NCBI RefSeq assembly: GCF_023284025.1
Contig: NZ_JAKIKR010000044.1
Coordinates: 1-43,100 of the forward strand
Length of the DNA stretch: 43,100 nucleotides
Source of the DNA: Shewanella abyssi
Lineage (GTDB): Bacteria; Pseudomonadota; Gammaproteobacteria; Enterobacterales; Shewanellaceae
Direction: 5' to 3'
Shown: in pieces, positions 1-8,398 of the stretch
Position numbering within the stretch: the stretch's first letter is position 1
Layout of the letters: each line of letters starts with the position of its first letter
Translations under genes and position numbers: made by a program
The notes under the pieces: generated by a model
Told to the model about the DNA's origin: nothing
Database searches by the model: none
What the model saw: only the letters and a program-made list of their open reading frames with translations

Positions 1-149
1 TTTTTTTCGTAATATAGCAACTAAAGGTAGCGTGTAAATCTTGCTGTTGTATTACAGGTTAGCTTTAGGCACGCGTAATAGACATAAATATTAACTAATA
101 GCATTAAACAATCGTCGTTGACTATAGCGACTGCCAATCAATGTGATAC

Positions 150-184
150 AAAAAAAGCTCACAACCTTAAAATGGCTGTGAGCT
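150..184 (-). terminator. Rho-independent terminator of the OmpA-family remnant
   Basis: On the minus strand an 11-bp stem (AGCTCACA plus CC, one mismatch) with a 7-nt loop is followed by a run of seven T. It lies about 60 bp after the last stop of the decayed OmpA-family gene, so it is probably that gene's original terminator. I see nothing else in bases 1-149. Confidence 0.65.
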
Positions 185-241
185 AGGTCCGATAACTTGC
201 TCAATAACGAGCATGACTTGCTATAGAATAAAGCTACTGGC

Positions 242-533
242 TTATTTCAATAGCGGAACTTTTTCGCTGCCGGTAACTTGGGCGTCAATACAGCGATTAG
301 CTGCAATCTCGAATTAATCATCAGCTTCTTGGTAGAGAGTACAGTCATTAGCATCAACCTTATGGGGTGATGGTGTATTGGGGCACGGATCCAAATCATC
401 ATAGCCACAGGTTTTCATGGTTTTTTGATTGCAATTAGCTTTGTAGTTGTTAATACCAACCCCCGCCAACGTACCAGGGGCTCATGCCGTCTGCAGCGTC
501 AGCTACCACTAGCATCAGTCGTAAATGTAACAT
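242..533 (-). pseudogene. Decayed OmpA-family outer-membrane protein gene (internally deleted)
   Basis: No intact frame exists, but conceptual translation on the minus strand gives ordered pieces of an OmpA-like porin. From the ATG at 533 one frame reads a short leader and then DAADGMSPWYVGGG. After a shift in a G-run, a second frame continues with GVGINNYKANCNQKTMKTCG, which resembles the start of an OmpA beta-barrel. The frame then jumps straight to DDLDPCPNTPSPHKVDAND, a thrombospondin type-3-like linker repeat. After a TAA stop it ends with AANRCIDAQVTGSEKVPLLK, resembling the tail of an OmpA peptidoglycan-binding domain. Most of the barrel and of the OmpA domain are therefore missing. 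A matching terminator follows at 150-184. The family call rests on recognised motifs, not on an alignment. Confidence 0.65.
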
Positions 534-560
534 TTTCCACTTTATGATTAACTTAATAGA

Positions 561-592
561 AAAAGGGTGCTTTCCTAGGAAAGCACCCTTTT
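561..592. terminator. Bidirectional terminator after xfp
   Basis: A perfect inverted repeat (AAAGGGTGCTTTCC and its complement, 2-3 nt loop) has A and T tracts on both sides. It lies 34 bp beyond the xfp stop, which reads leftward, so it most likely ends the xfp transcript. Confidence 0.85.
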
Positions 593-625
593 ATTTAGTT
601 TTAATACACTAACCTGATGTAGGCG

Positions 626-2992
626 TTATCGTGTCCACACCCAATTTTCAATGCTAACTGGGTCTACACCGTTAGCCTTGATATAGTTTCTGTGGTCAAC
701 TAAACGTTGCAGCATATCGGTAGTAATAGCGATATGTTGGCTTTCGTCAATGACGCCTTGCTGGAACAGTTTGTATGCCATGTCGATAACAAGGTGGTAG
801 CGTGATGTACCGTTACGAACACCCATATCAAATGGAGTTGTCGTTGAACCTTCCTCTTCATAGCCTTTAATTCTAAAGCGATCACTACCCTTATAATCGA
901 ATACCAATTTCTTAATGGTATTTGGGTATCCGTGGTAGTTAAAGACAACGCCTTTATCAGCAGTAAATACTTCGTCCATTAACCATGGCTTGCTTTGGAA
1001 CTTTAAGCTACCTAAGCCGCTGCTGGTTAGCTCTGTGACACTAACGAAACGAATACGTACACGGGGTAATAACTCTCTGATAAGTACCAGTGATGCCATT
1101 GCTTCCTGGGTAACGTAATCACCACAGCCTACAAGTACCACATCTGGGTTCTCGTCTGAAGCAAAGTCCCACACCATCACACCGTCTTTAGCCTGACGGC
1201 GGGCTTCATCGAGTGTTAGCCACTGGGGTAGTTCTTTCTTACCAGCGACTAAGATATTGAGCTTGTCTCGGTCGGCATAAGCACGTTCGGTGTAAACCAA
1301 AGTACTGTTACCGTCAGCAGGTAGATAAGCTGAGATGATCTTTGGATGCTTCTCTAACATAGCGCCCAAGAATGACGGGTTCTGGTGAGAGTAGCCATTA
1401 TGATCTTGACGCTCTAACAGCGAAGACAATACTACGTTACAAGCTGGTACTGGTTTACGGAAATGTACACCTTGGCTTGCATAAACGTATTTACAATATT
1501 GGTCAGCCATTGATGAAATAACTTGCGAGAAGGCTTCATAAGTCGGGAACATCGCGTGACGACCGGTTACTGTGTAACCGTGCAGCATACCGAAGAGTAA
1601 GTTTTCTGATAGCAACTCAATGACACGACCGTCGCGAGACATATCTTCGTCCCAGCTTTCGATAGGCCACTGCCATGCACGATCTGTTTCTTCAAATACT
1701 GCTTGCAGTTGGTTTGAATAGGTCTCATCTGGGCAGAAAATACGCAGGTTACGCTGATCACGGTTGAGTTTGAACGCATCACGCATCCATTCACCCATCT
1801 TGAACATTGATAGTCCACGTTGACCACGAGGTGTTTCAGCGCCATAGGCGAGTTTTTCAAGATCTGGATTGGTTAAAGCGCGAACCACTTCACCGCCGTA
1901 GCTTAAGTGCTGACGACCACAAGCTAACTCTTTTGGCGGCATTAATGACAGAATATCTTCATCAAAAATTAGTTCGCCTTTATCGTTGATACTGTATAGC
2001 TCATCAAATTTGTAGCTGGCTAACCATGTGTTAAGCGCGTCAAGGTGACCCTTATCAGTGGCACACTTGTTGACGATAACTTGGTGAGATTCACAGTTGC
2101 CTACAAGTTTTTTACCGCCATATTCAGCAGTACCAGTCCAGCCTTTAGCGGTACGCATTAGAATGACAGGCCAGCGAGGCTTAACAACATCTTCGCCAGA
2201 TCTAGCGCGCGTTTGAATGTCATTAATCATCTTATATGACAAGTCCATTGCCGCGAGCATCTGCTCGTAAACATCTTCTTCAAGCTGGTCATCGACCATG
2301 ATTGGGTGGTAACCCAAGCCTCTGAATTCAAGATCTAACTCTTCGTGGCTCATTCTGCCCATACGAGTTGGACCAGAAATTTTGTAGCCATTGATATGAA
2401 CGATTGGCAGAACTGCACCGTTGTTCTTTGGCGATACCAGACGGTTCGCATACCAAGATGCAGCAAGAGGACCCGTTTCTGATTCACCATCACCAATTAG
2501 GCAAGCAGCAATCAAATCTGGATTATCAAGCACTGCGCCCCAAGCGACTGAAAGTGAGTAACCAAGCTCGCCACCCTCTAGAATTTGTCCTGGCGCTTCA
2601 GGGTTTGCGTGAGAAGGGTAACCATATGCCGCAGAGAACTTCTGGCAGATATCAGTGATACCCTCTTCATTATAAGGAATAGTTTCAGGATAGAAGTGGC
2701 TTAGCGAACCTTCCATAAACAAGTTAGCTTGCACAGCAGGAAAACCGTGACCAGGGCCAACAAGGTAAACAAATGAACGATTATGCTTAGCAATCAATCT
2801 ATTAACGTTAGCATAGACAAAGTTAATACCAGGACATGTACCCCAGTGACCAAGTAGTCTTGGTTTAATGTCTGTGTGAGCTAAAGCGCGTTTGTGCAGT
2901 ACGTTTTGCTTCAGGTAAATTTGTGATGTCGCCAGAAAGTTAGTCGCTCTAACAAATTTCTTTAAGGAAACGATCTCTTGTTGATGTGACAT
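626..2992 (-). CDS. xfp: Xylulose-5-phosphate/fructose-6-phosphate phosphoketolase
   Basis: This thiamine-diphosphate enzyme splits xylulose 5-phosphate (and often fructose 6-phosphate) with inorganic phosphate, giving acetyl phosphate plus glyceraldehyde 3-phosphate (or erythrose 4-phosphate) in the cytoplasm. Family signatures are visible: GHWGTCPGINFVYANVNRLI, GPGHGFPA, EGGELGYSLSVAWGAVLDNP, and the ThDP-binding GDGESETGPLAASW. About 788 residues is normal for the family. I prefer the ATG at 2992 (MSHQQ) over the in-frame ATG at 3004, because GGGG sits six bases before it and the upstream ATG has no ribosome site. The gene stands alone: no acetate kinase or phosphotransacetylase gene is adjacent. 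A HexR-like palindrome lies 59-73 bp upstream. The function call is firm; sugar-phosphate preference cannot be read from the sequence. Confidence 0.95.
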   Translation of the reverse strand: MSHQQEIVSLKKFVRATNFLATSQIYLKQNVLHKRALAHTDIKPRLLGHWGTCPGINFVYANVNRLIAKHNRSFVYLVGPGHGFPAVQANLFMEGSLSHFYPETIPYNEEGITDICQKFSAAYGYPSHANPEAPGQILEGGELGYSLSVAWGAVLDNPDLIAACLIGDGESETGPLAASWYANRLVSPKNNGAVLPIVHINGYKISGPTRMGRMSHEELDLEFRGLGYHPIMVDDQLEEDVYEQMLAAMDLSYKMINDIQTRARSGEDVVKPRWPVILMRTAKGWTGTAEYGGKKLVGNCESHQVIVNKCATDKGHLDALNTWLASYKFDELYSINDKGELIFDEDILSLMPPKELACGRQHLSYGGEVVRALTNPDLEKLAYGAETPRGQRGLSMFKMGEWMRDAFKLNRDQRNLRIFCPDETYSNQLQAVFEETDRAWQWPIESWDEDMSRDGRVIELLSENLLFGMLHGYTVTGRHAMFPTYEAFSQVISSMADQYCKYVYASQGVHFRKPVPACNVVLSSLLERQDHNGYSHQNPSFLGAMLEKHPKIISAYLPADGNSTLVYTERAYADRDKLNILVAGKKELPQWLTLDEARRQAKDGVMVWDFASDENPDVVLVGCGDYVTQEAMASLVLIRELLPRVRIRFVSVTELTSSGLGSLKFQSKPWLMDEVFTADKGVVFNYHGYPNTIKKLVFDYKGSDRFRIKGYEEEGSTTTPFDMGVRNGTSRYHLVIDMAYKLFQQGVIDESQHIAITTDMLQRLVDHRNYIKANGVDPVSIENWVWTR

Positions 2993-3050
2993 AAATAACC
3001 CCATTTACGTAATCAGAAAGTTAAACAAATTTTATGTGACTTACTATATT

Positions 3051-3065
3051 TGTAATTTTATTACA
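3051..3065. promoter_or_regulatory. Candidate HexR operator upstream of xfp
   Basis: The sequence TGTAATTTTATTACA is a perfect palindrome around a 3-bp centre, extended by TT/AA on the flanks. It fits the TGTAAT-www-ATTACA pattern I know for HexR, the RpiR-family regulator of central carbon metabolism in Shewanella. It lies about 60 bp upstream of the phosphoketolase start, a suitable place for control. The match is seen directly; binding is inferred. Confidence 0.6.
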
Positions 3066-3210
3066 AAAATGTGCCCTATATCTTATTTATAGAAAGTTTT
3101 TTGCACTAATAAATGTAGTAAAACTAGATGTAATGGTGATGTTATTTAGGTTAATTTTGTTGGGTGGGCTTGATGTCTTGTGTGATTTGGTTGTCAGCTA
3201 AATGATGATG

Positions 3211-3226
3211 TGTGAGCTGTATCACT
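3211..3226. promoter_or_regulatory. Candidate CRP site between xfp and the symporter gene
   Basis: TGTGA-N6-TCACT matches the core TGTGA-N6-TCACA of a CRP/cAMP site with one mismatch. It lies in the 424-bp gap between the divergent xfp and symporter genes, about 190 bp before the symporter start. Apart from this and the HexR-like palindrome I see nothing else in that gap. Confidence 0.4.
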
Positions 3227-3416
3227 CAGGGTTGAACCAATGCTATGCTATTTTGCAGCGCGGAATGCGACAGGCGTGGTAGTAATTTAATCACGAATAG
3301 GATACTTCAAAAAGAAAATCTGTTGTCATTTAAATACTTAGGAAGGAAAAACACAAGCCAAACCTAATTCAGTGTGAGAGCGCTCGATTATGTTTGTCAT
3401 GGGGATATGAAAAATT

Positions 3417-4859
3417 ATGTTTGAACCGTTAGTTAATGCAGTTGAATCTGCCGTCAATGCCGTCAATGGCTTGTTGTGGGGAAGCCTGCTCATTTATGTC
3501 TTAGTAGCAGCGGGCGTGCTATTTACTTTTCGTCTAGGTTTTATTCAATTCAGGTTATTTGGCCATGGTGTCAAATTGGTGATTCAAGGCCGTGAAAAAG
3601 TTAATGGCATCTCCTCATTTCAGGTTTTTTGTACCTCGATGGCAGCGCGAGTCGGTACCGGTAACATGGCAGGTGTTGCGGTCGCGATAACTGTTGGTGG
3701 TGCGGGGGCGATTTTTTGGATGTGGCTGATTGCGCTGCTCGGTATGGCTACAGCCTTTATTGAGTCAACGCTAGCACAAGTCTATAAAGTTAAAGATAGT
3801 GAAGGCCAGTATCGTGGTGGCCCCGCGTATTATATGGAAAAAGGCCTAGGTAAGAGATGGATGGGAACCTTGTTCTCTATTCTACTCATTATCGCTTTCG
3901 GTTTTGCCTTCAACGCAGCACAAGCCAATACCATGACCGATGCGCTAAACAATGCATTTGGTTTTGATAAGACGATTGTTGGTTTAGTCATAGTACTCGC
4001 ATCGGCTTATATTATTTGCGGTGGCTTGAAAAAAGTCGCTCGTGCGTCTGAGTTGATTGTGCCGGTAATGGCTGTCGCCTATCTGGGCATAGCAATGGTC
4101 GTGTTGGTATTGAATATTGAGCAGGTCCCTGCCGCATTAACGCTAATTGTTAAAAGTGCATTTGGCTGGGAAGAAGCGGCTGGTGGTGCCATGGGCGCTA
4201 TGTTGGCCGGTGTTGCACGTGGTCTATTCTCTAACGAAGCGGGCATGGGCAGCGCGGCAAACATTGCAGCGTCAGCGACGCCAAACCCAAATCACCCAGC
4301 CTCACAAGGTTTTGTACAGATGATAGGGGTATTTGTTGATACTATCGTGATCTGTACTGCTTCTGCGGCAATTATCTTATTATCGGGCGTGTTAGATAAC
4401 CCTGGTGAGCAACAAGGTATTGGCCTATTACAGCTGGCGCTAAGCAACGAGCTTGGGGGTTGGTCTGCTTATTTCATTGCATTCGCGATTATACTATTTT
4501 GTTTCTCGTCGATTATTGCTAACTATAGCTATGCCGAAAACAACATTATGTTCCTAACGAAAAGTAAGAAGGTGCTATATGTTTTCCGTGTCCTAGTACT
4601 GGCGATGGTGATGACTGGTTCTGTGGCCTCTTTGCAGTTGGTGTGGAACTTCGCCGATGTCTCAATGGGGCTGATGGCGTTAGTTAACATCGCTGCGATA
4701 GTCATGCTGTCTAAAGTGGCTTTTGCGGTCGTGAAGGATTATGAACGTCAAATAAAGGCCGGTGTTTCGCCAACGTTTGATGCTCGTGAATTCCCGGAAA
4801 TAAAGGGGATTGAATCTGGTGAATGGGCGGATGATGAGCCTGTGGCGAATAAATCCTAA
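3417..4859 (+). CDS. AGCS-family sodium/alanine-glycine symporter
   Basis: An inner-membrane secondary transporter that takes up small neutral amino acids (alanine, glycine) with sodium. The 480-residue protein has about ten to eleven hydrophobic segments. It contains the family's conserved stretch RVGTGNMAGVAVAITVGGAG followed by AIFWMWLIALLGMATAFIES, and the GLFSNEAGMGSAANIAASA region typical of AGCS carriers. The start follows a GGGGAT ribosome site about 13 bases upstream; no better in-frame start is visible. A strong terminator follows. It is transcribed alone, divergent from xfp. The exact amino acid carried cannot be told from sequence. Confidence 0.9.
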   Translation: MFEPLVNAVESAVNAVNGLLWGSLLIYVLVAAGVLFTFRLGFIQFRLFGHGVKLVIQGREKVNGISSFQVFCTSMAARVGTGNMAGVAVAITVGGAGAIFWMWLIALLGMATAFIESTLAQVYKVKDSEGQYRGGPAYYMEKGLGKRWMGTLFSILLIIAFGFAFNAAQANTMTDALNNAFGFDKTIVGLVIVLASAYIICGGLKKVARASELIVPVMAVAYLGIAMVVLVLNIEQVPAALTLIVKSAFGWEEAAGGAMGAMLAGVARGLFSNEAGMGSAANIAASATPNPNHPASQGFVQMIGVFVDTIVICTASAAIILLSGVLDNPGEQQGIGLLQLALSNELGGWSAYFIAFAIILFCFSSIIANYSYAENNIMFLTKSKKVLYVFRVLVLAMVMTGSVASLQLVWNFADVSMGLMALVNIAAIVMLSKVAFAVVKDYERQIKAGVSPTFDAREFPEIKGIESGEWADDEPVANKS

Positions 4860-4903
4860 TATAGGGTAAACCGCTTGATGCGGTAATTTGAATTAACACA
4901 ATC

Positions 4904-4937
4904 TAAAAAACCACGCTTTATAAGCGTGGTTTTTTTG
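4904..4937 (+). terminator. Rho-independent terminator of the symporter gene
   Basis: CCACGCTT and AAGCGTGG form the stem with a TATA-like loop, flanked by A6 on the left and T7 on the right. It lies about 45 bp after the symporter stop. Confidence 0.9.
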
Positions 4938-4992
4938 TTTTTGATCAGTATGATTGTCTCAGTTTAACAATATCTCTGTATAGGACATCATA

Positions 4993-5766
4993 ATGCTAAT
5001 CTTGGTTTCACCTGCAAAAACGTTAGATTTCGAAAACCCAGCGGGCACTGACAGTTACTCTATACCGACGTTATTGAGTCAAAGTGAACAGCTGATTGAT
5101 GTCTGCCGTACATTATCGCCGAGTGATATAGCATCGTTAATGAAAGTGAGCGATAAGATCGCTGGCTTAAACGTTGCTCGATTTGGCTGCTGGCAGCCAG
5201 ATTTCACCCCTGAAAATGCAAAACAAGCCATATTCGCGTTTAGAGGTGATGTTTATACTGGCCTGGACGCCGATACCTTGTCAGAGGCTAGTCTTCAAAA
5301 AGCGCAGCAACGGCTACGTATTCTCTCAGGTCTTTATGGTTTGCTAAAACCGCTGGATTTGATGCAAGCCTATCGATTGGAGATGGGAACGCGTTTGAGT
5401 AACGACAGAGGAACCAATTTATATCAATTCTGGGGGGATATCATCACCGATGAGATTAACCAGACGACAGCGGCACAAGGCGACGAGTTCATTATTAACC
5501 TAGCGTCAAATGAGTACTTTAAAGCAGTCAAGCATAAGCAGTTAACTGCCAACCTTATCACCCCGGTCTTTAAAGATAAAAAGAACGGTCAATACAAGGT
5601 TATTAGCTTTTTTGCTAAAAAAGCCAGAGGCATGATGGTGCGGTATTTATTAGATAACAATGTCGACTCGCTAGATGCGCTGACAAAATTTGATCGTGCT
5701 GGTTACTATTACAGTGAAGCTGATTCAACAGTGAATGCACCGGTATTCTTGCGAGAAGAGCAGTAA
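4993..5766 (+). CDS. yaaA: Peroxide stress protein YaaA (UPF0246)
   Basis: A cytoplasmic protein of the YaaA/DUF328 family. In E. coli it is induced by OxyR and limits intracellular free iron and DNA damage during hydrogen peroxide stress. The N-terminus MLILVSPAKTLDFENP and the internal SGLYGLLKPLDLMQAYRLEM are characteristic, and 257 residues is the usual length. An AGGA ribosome site precedes the ATG. It has its own terminator, shared with the convergent peptidase gene. No OxyR site could be recognised by eye. Confidence 0.93.
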   Translation: MLILVSPAKTLDFENPAGTDSYSIPTLLSQSEQLIDVCRTLSPSDIASLMKVSDKIAGLNVARFGCWQPDFTPENAKQAIFAFRGDVYTGLDADTLSEASLQKAQQRLRILSGLYGLLKPLDLMQAYRLEMGTRLSNDRGTNLYQFWGDIITDEINQTTAAQGDEFIINLASNEYFKAVKHKQLTANLITPVFKDKKNGQYKVISFFAKKARGMMVRYLLDNNVDSLDALTKFDRAGYYYSEADSTVNAPVFLREEQ

Positions 5767-5785
5767 TTTATTTAGGTTTAATAAA

Positions 5786-5815
5786 TAAAAAAGCAGCTGA
5801 GAGGCTGCTTTTTTG
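5786..5815. terminator. Bidirectional terminator between yaaA and the M28 peptidase gene
   Basis: AAAAAAGCAGC pairs with GCTGCTTTTTT across a 6-nt loop. It lies in the 65-bp gap between convergent genes, so it can serve both. Confidence 0.9.
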
Positions 5816-5831
5816 TGTGAGTTAACGGCGG

Positions 5832-7232
5832 TTATTTGATAACAATTGGCCGTAACGCGATTGTTGATTGCGCCATAAAGTAAGCAAATTGTGCATAGGC
5901 GGCGACATTTTGCTGTAGAGCTGTGGGATCAATTTTGTCCAAGGTGTCGTTTGGCGTGTGATGATAGTCGAAGTAATCAGTACCATCTTGTCTTAATGAG
6001 GCGACGGGTACACCTTGTGACGGTAACATAGAGACATCAGGGCCGCCTGAGGCTTTGTTATTGCCCAAAGCAACACCATTATTGGTCATGGGTGCTGTAA
6101 GAGCTAATAACTCGGTATAAGCAGCTTCACTGGCTCTGAAGTCAATTTGATAGATCCTCCCAGCGCCAAAGTCTGATTCTGCGGCAATGTAGTGCAAATC
6201 TAACTCAGCTTGGTGTGCTTTGGCGTAGGCTTTAGCGCCGACTAAGCCAAGCTCTTCAGCAGCATATAATACGACGCGAACGGTTCGGGCGGGTTTGACT
6301 GGCAGGTCTTGAATGAGCTTCCCCGCTGCAGTGACTATGGCCACACCTGCACCATCATCAATCGCGCCAGTGCCACCTCCCCAAGAATCCAAGTGAGCGC
6401 CAATAAGGACTATCTCGTCGGGCTTGCTAGAACCTGTGACCTCTGCAATGACATTGTAAGAGGTGGCAAAGCCTTGATTTTTGGCGGTCAACAGCAGGTT
6501 GATGGTGATATTTGCATCGCGTTTAAGCATCGCATTAATGAGATCAGCATCGGGGCTAGACATTGCAGCGGCCGGGATCCTAGTCACGCCGTCTTCATAT
6601 CTCATCATACCTGTGTGTGCCATACGGTCGTGATCCGTTCCAATAGAGCGGATCATTACGGCGACGGCTCCTTTCTTTGCCGCTGCAATAGCGCCTCTTG
6701 AGCGTCCGCCAACACTTTTACCATATCCTTTACCCGTAATATGGCGTTCAGTGATGTGATCGATAAAAACAATCTTGCCTGTTACATCATCAGCAGAAGC
6801 TGCCTGCAGTGCCGCTAAGCTATCAAAGCGAATAATATTGGCTTCGATACCATTTTCAGCTGTGGCAACACTGCCGCCTAGTGCTGTGATAACTAATGAT
6901 TGAGGGAAAGGGGCTACAATCGAAGCTTTGGCTTCACCACGGACCCATACAGGAACTTGTACCGGCTCTTTATAGACTTTATCAAAGCCAAGTGACTTGA
7001 GTTTTGATATCGCCCATTGCACAGCTATAAGATCTTTTTCGCTACCGGCCAACCGCGGTCCAACTTCTACAGTGAGTGATTCAACGATGTCGTAAGCCAG
7101 GCTGGAGCTGAGCGCTTGCTGCTGAAGTTGCATTATTACTTGGTCGTTAGGGGTGTTTGTTTTGTTACTTTGACAACCAATTAAACTGGCTAAAAATATG
7201 CTGGCAGCAAGTTTGAGATAGACGCTTTTCAT
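5832..7232 (-). CDS. M28-family metallopeptidase lipoprotein (carboxypeptidase Q-like)
   Basis: A predicted envelope-anchored zinc exopeptidase. The N-terminus MKSVYLKLAASIFLASLIGC is a lipoprotein signal with a lipobox (LIGC), so the mature protein starts at Cys20. A protease-associated (PA) domain covers roughly residues 140-240. The M28 core shows the dizinc ligands: His280 in GAHLDSWGGG, Asp292 in GAIDDGAG, the Glu326-Glu327 pair in AAEELG, Asp354 in ESDFGAG, and a C-terminal His in YHHTPNDT. Length (466 aa) and order match carboxypeptidase Q-like (M28B) enzymes, which trim amino acids or dipeptides. Several HTG start-region alternatives exist, but the ATG at 7232 starts the signal peptide. 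It stands alone, and its substrate is unknown. Confidence 0.88.
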   Translation of the reverse strand: MKSVYLKLAASIFLASLIGCQSNKTNTPNDQVIMQLQQQALSSSLAYDIVESLTVEVGPRLAGSEKDLIAVQWAISKLKSLGFDKVYKEPVQVPVWVRGEAKASIVAPFPQSLVITALGGSVATAENGIEANIIRFDSLAALQAASADDVTGKIVFIDHITERHITGKGYGKSVGGRSRGAIAAAKKGAVAVMIRSIGTDHDRMAHTGMMRYEDGVTRIPAAAMSSPDADLINAMLKRDANITINLLLTAKNQGFATSYNVIAEVTGSSKPDEIVLIGAHLDSWGGGTGAIDDGAGVAIVTAAGKLIQDLPVKPARTVRVVLYAAEELGLVGAKAYAKAHQAELDLHYIAAESDFGAGRIYQIDFRASEAAYTELLALTAPMTNNGVALGNNKASGGPDVSMLPSQGVPVASLRQDGTDYFDYHHTPNDTLDKIDPTALQQNVAAYAQFAYFMAQSTIALRPIVIK

Positions 7233-7367
7233 GAGTTTCCTTTGTTTTTATTACTTATGTCCCATTTTTGAAAACAATCTAGCAAAAAGTGTGCTTCATG
7301 TCCCGACTATATCGGTAAGGCAACGCTATATTAGGCCGTCGGTTTTTTTTAGGAGAAATGGCTCGTA

Positions 7368-7682
7368 ATGAATATAGAACTAATACAGCAACGAGCAGAC
7401 CATGCCGTTGTATTATTGAAGGCGATGGCGAATGAGCGTCGCCTATTTATCTTGTGCTATCTTCTTAACGAAGGGGAAATGTGCGTTGGCGAAATGAACA
7501 AGAAATTGGGATTAAGCCAATCTGCTCTTTCGCAGCACCTTGCGTGGTTACGCAAAGACAATTTGGTTGAAACACGTAAAGAAGCTCAAACGGTATATTA
7601 CTCGTTAAAGAGTGAAGAAGTGGCCGAGATCATTAAGCTACTTAATAATATTTATAGTGATAGCTTACAAACGGTAGCGTAA
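7368..7682 (+). CDS. hlyU: HlyU-like ArsR/SmtB-family transcriptional regulator
   Basis: A small (104 aa) winged-helix dimeric regulator. The segments VVLLKAMANERRLFILC, LSQSALSQHLAWLRKDNLV and TRKEAQTVYYSL follow the Vibrio HlyU pattern very closely; the LSQSALSQHLAWLR segment is the DNA-recognition helix. As I recall, HlyU and its relatives BigR/SqrR sense oxidants or reactive sulfur through two cysteines, one after helix 1 and one near the C-terminus. Here Cys30 is kept, but the C-terminal position is serine (about Ser97), with an additional Cys39. An AGGAG site lies 13 bases upstream of the ATG. A nearer out-of-frame ATG at 7358 opens only a 25-codon frame. It is a monocistronic gene with its own terminator. 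Targets cannot be inferred from the neighbours. Confidence 0.85.
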   Translation: MNIELIQQRADHAVVLLKAMANERRLFILCYLLNEGEMCVGEMNKKLGLSQSALSQHLAWLRKDNLVETRKEAQTVYYSLKSEEVAEIIKLLNNIYSDSLQTVA

Positions 7683-7751
7683 TAGCACTAAAGACTACAA
7701 GTGAGTTCATATCTCACTTTACCGTTACAGTTTCAATCGTGGTTACAAATG

Positions 7752-7776
7752 GAGAGGCATGCCTCTCTATTTTTTT
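7752..7776 (+). terminator. Rho-independent terminator of the hlyU-like gene
   Basis: GAGAGGC and GCCTCTC form a hairpin with a 2-nt loop followed by TATTTTTTT, about 70 bp after the stop. Confidence 0.8.
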
Positions 7777-7842
7777 GTCCAAAATTTGTAAATCTAATGA
7801 TTCAGAGCATGACTTAGGCATTAAACTCAAATTTCCGACATA

Positions 7843-7867
7843 AAAAAACCGGCCGAGGCCGGTTTTT
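7843..7867 (-). terminator. Rho-independent terminator of rpsT
   Basis: AACCGGCC/GGCCGGTT with a 3-4 nt loop and T/A tracts on both sides, 20 bp beyond the rpsT stop. Confidence 0.9.
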
Positions 7868-7886
7868 AATTGCTCTAAACTAAGAC

Positions 7887-8153
7887 TTAAGCAGCAAGTG
7901 CTTTAATTTTAGTGTTTAAGCGTGACTTATAACGAGCAGCCTTATTCTTGTGAATAAGACCTTTTGTCGCTAAACGGTCGATAATTGGTTGTGCTGTTAC
8001 GAAAGCAGCTTTAGCCGCTTCGTGGTCGCCTGCATTAATTGCAGCAATTATTTTTTTAACGTAAGTACGTAACATTGAGCTACGGCTAGCGTTATGCTGG
8101 CGACGCTTCTCAGACTGAAGCGCGCGCTTCTTTGCAGACTTGCTATTAGCCAA
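7887..8153 (-). CDS. rpsT: 30S ribosomal protein S20
   Basis: The primary 16S rRNA-binding protein S20, 88 residues, strongly basic, starting MANSKSAKKRALQSEKRRQH as in gammaproteobacteria. The start codon is TTG (plus-strand CAA at 8151-8153), preceded by TAGGAG. E. coli rpsT also starts at UUG, which is linked there to S20 autoregulation, so the rare start is likely functional. A strong promoter is visible 45-70 bp upstream and a terminator follows. It is divergent from murJ. Confidence 0.97.
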   Translation of the reverse strand: MANSKSAKKRALQSEKRRQHNASRSSMLRTYVKKIIAAINAGDHEAAKAAFVTAQPIIDRLATKGLIHKNKAARYKSRLNTKIKALAA

Positions 8154-8196
8154 GGTGCAACTCCTAAAACTGGGTTTGGTATTTTTGAGGTCGAGG

Positions 8197-8225
8197 AATA
8201 TGCCCTATTTATGTCACTTTGTCAA
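8197..8225 (-). promoter_or_regulatory. Sigma-70 promoter of rpsT
   Basis: On the minus strand a perfect -35 TTGACA (8225-8220) is followed after exactly 17 bp by the -10 CATATT (8202-8197), upstream of the rpsT ribosome site. Confidence 0.75.
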
Positions 8226-8300
8226 TGACAACGACTGAATCAGTTTGATTTACTCAAAATAATCCAACCAGCTTGGCTTTCTCCAACCTAACTCGTGTAA

Positions 8301-8306
8301 TATAAT
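8301..8306 (+). promoter_or_regulatory. Possible -10 element for murJ
   Basis: A consensus TATAAT lies 93 bp before the murJ TTG start. No convincing -35 is visible at 16-18 bp, so this is a weak call. Confidence 0.35.
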
Positions 8307-8398
8307 GCACAATTCTAGCAGGTATTGCTATGAGACAATAGGGGCGGGCGCGACTTTATGCGTGATACCGTCCAATTTTTTAGCTCTCAGGGGGCGTT

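Noticed and set aside
7358..7435. 25-codon frame starting at the ATG nearest the AGGAG, ahead of the hlyU-like gene
   Set aside because: It overlaps the real coding frame, has no known product, and the conserved protein starts at 7368.
8222..8240. ATGACAACG followed by ACTGAAT as a sixth NagR site
   Set aside because: Only one half-site matches, and it lies beside the -35 of rpsT, unrelated to GlcNAc genes.
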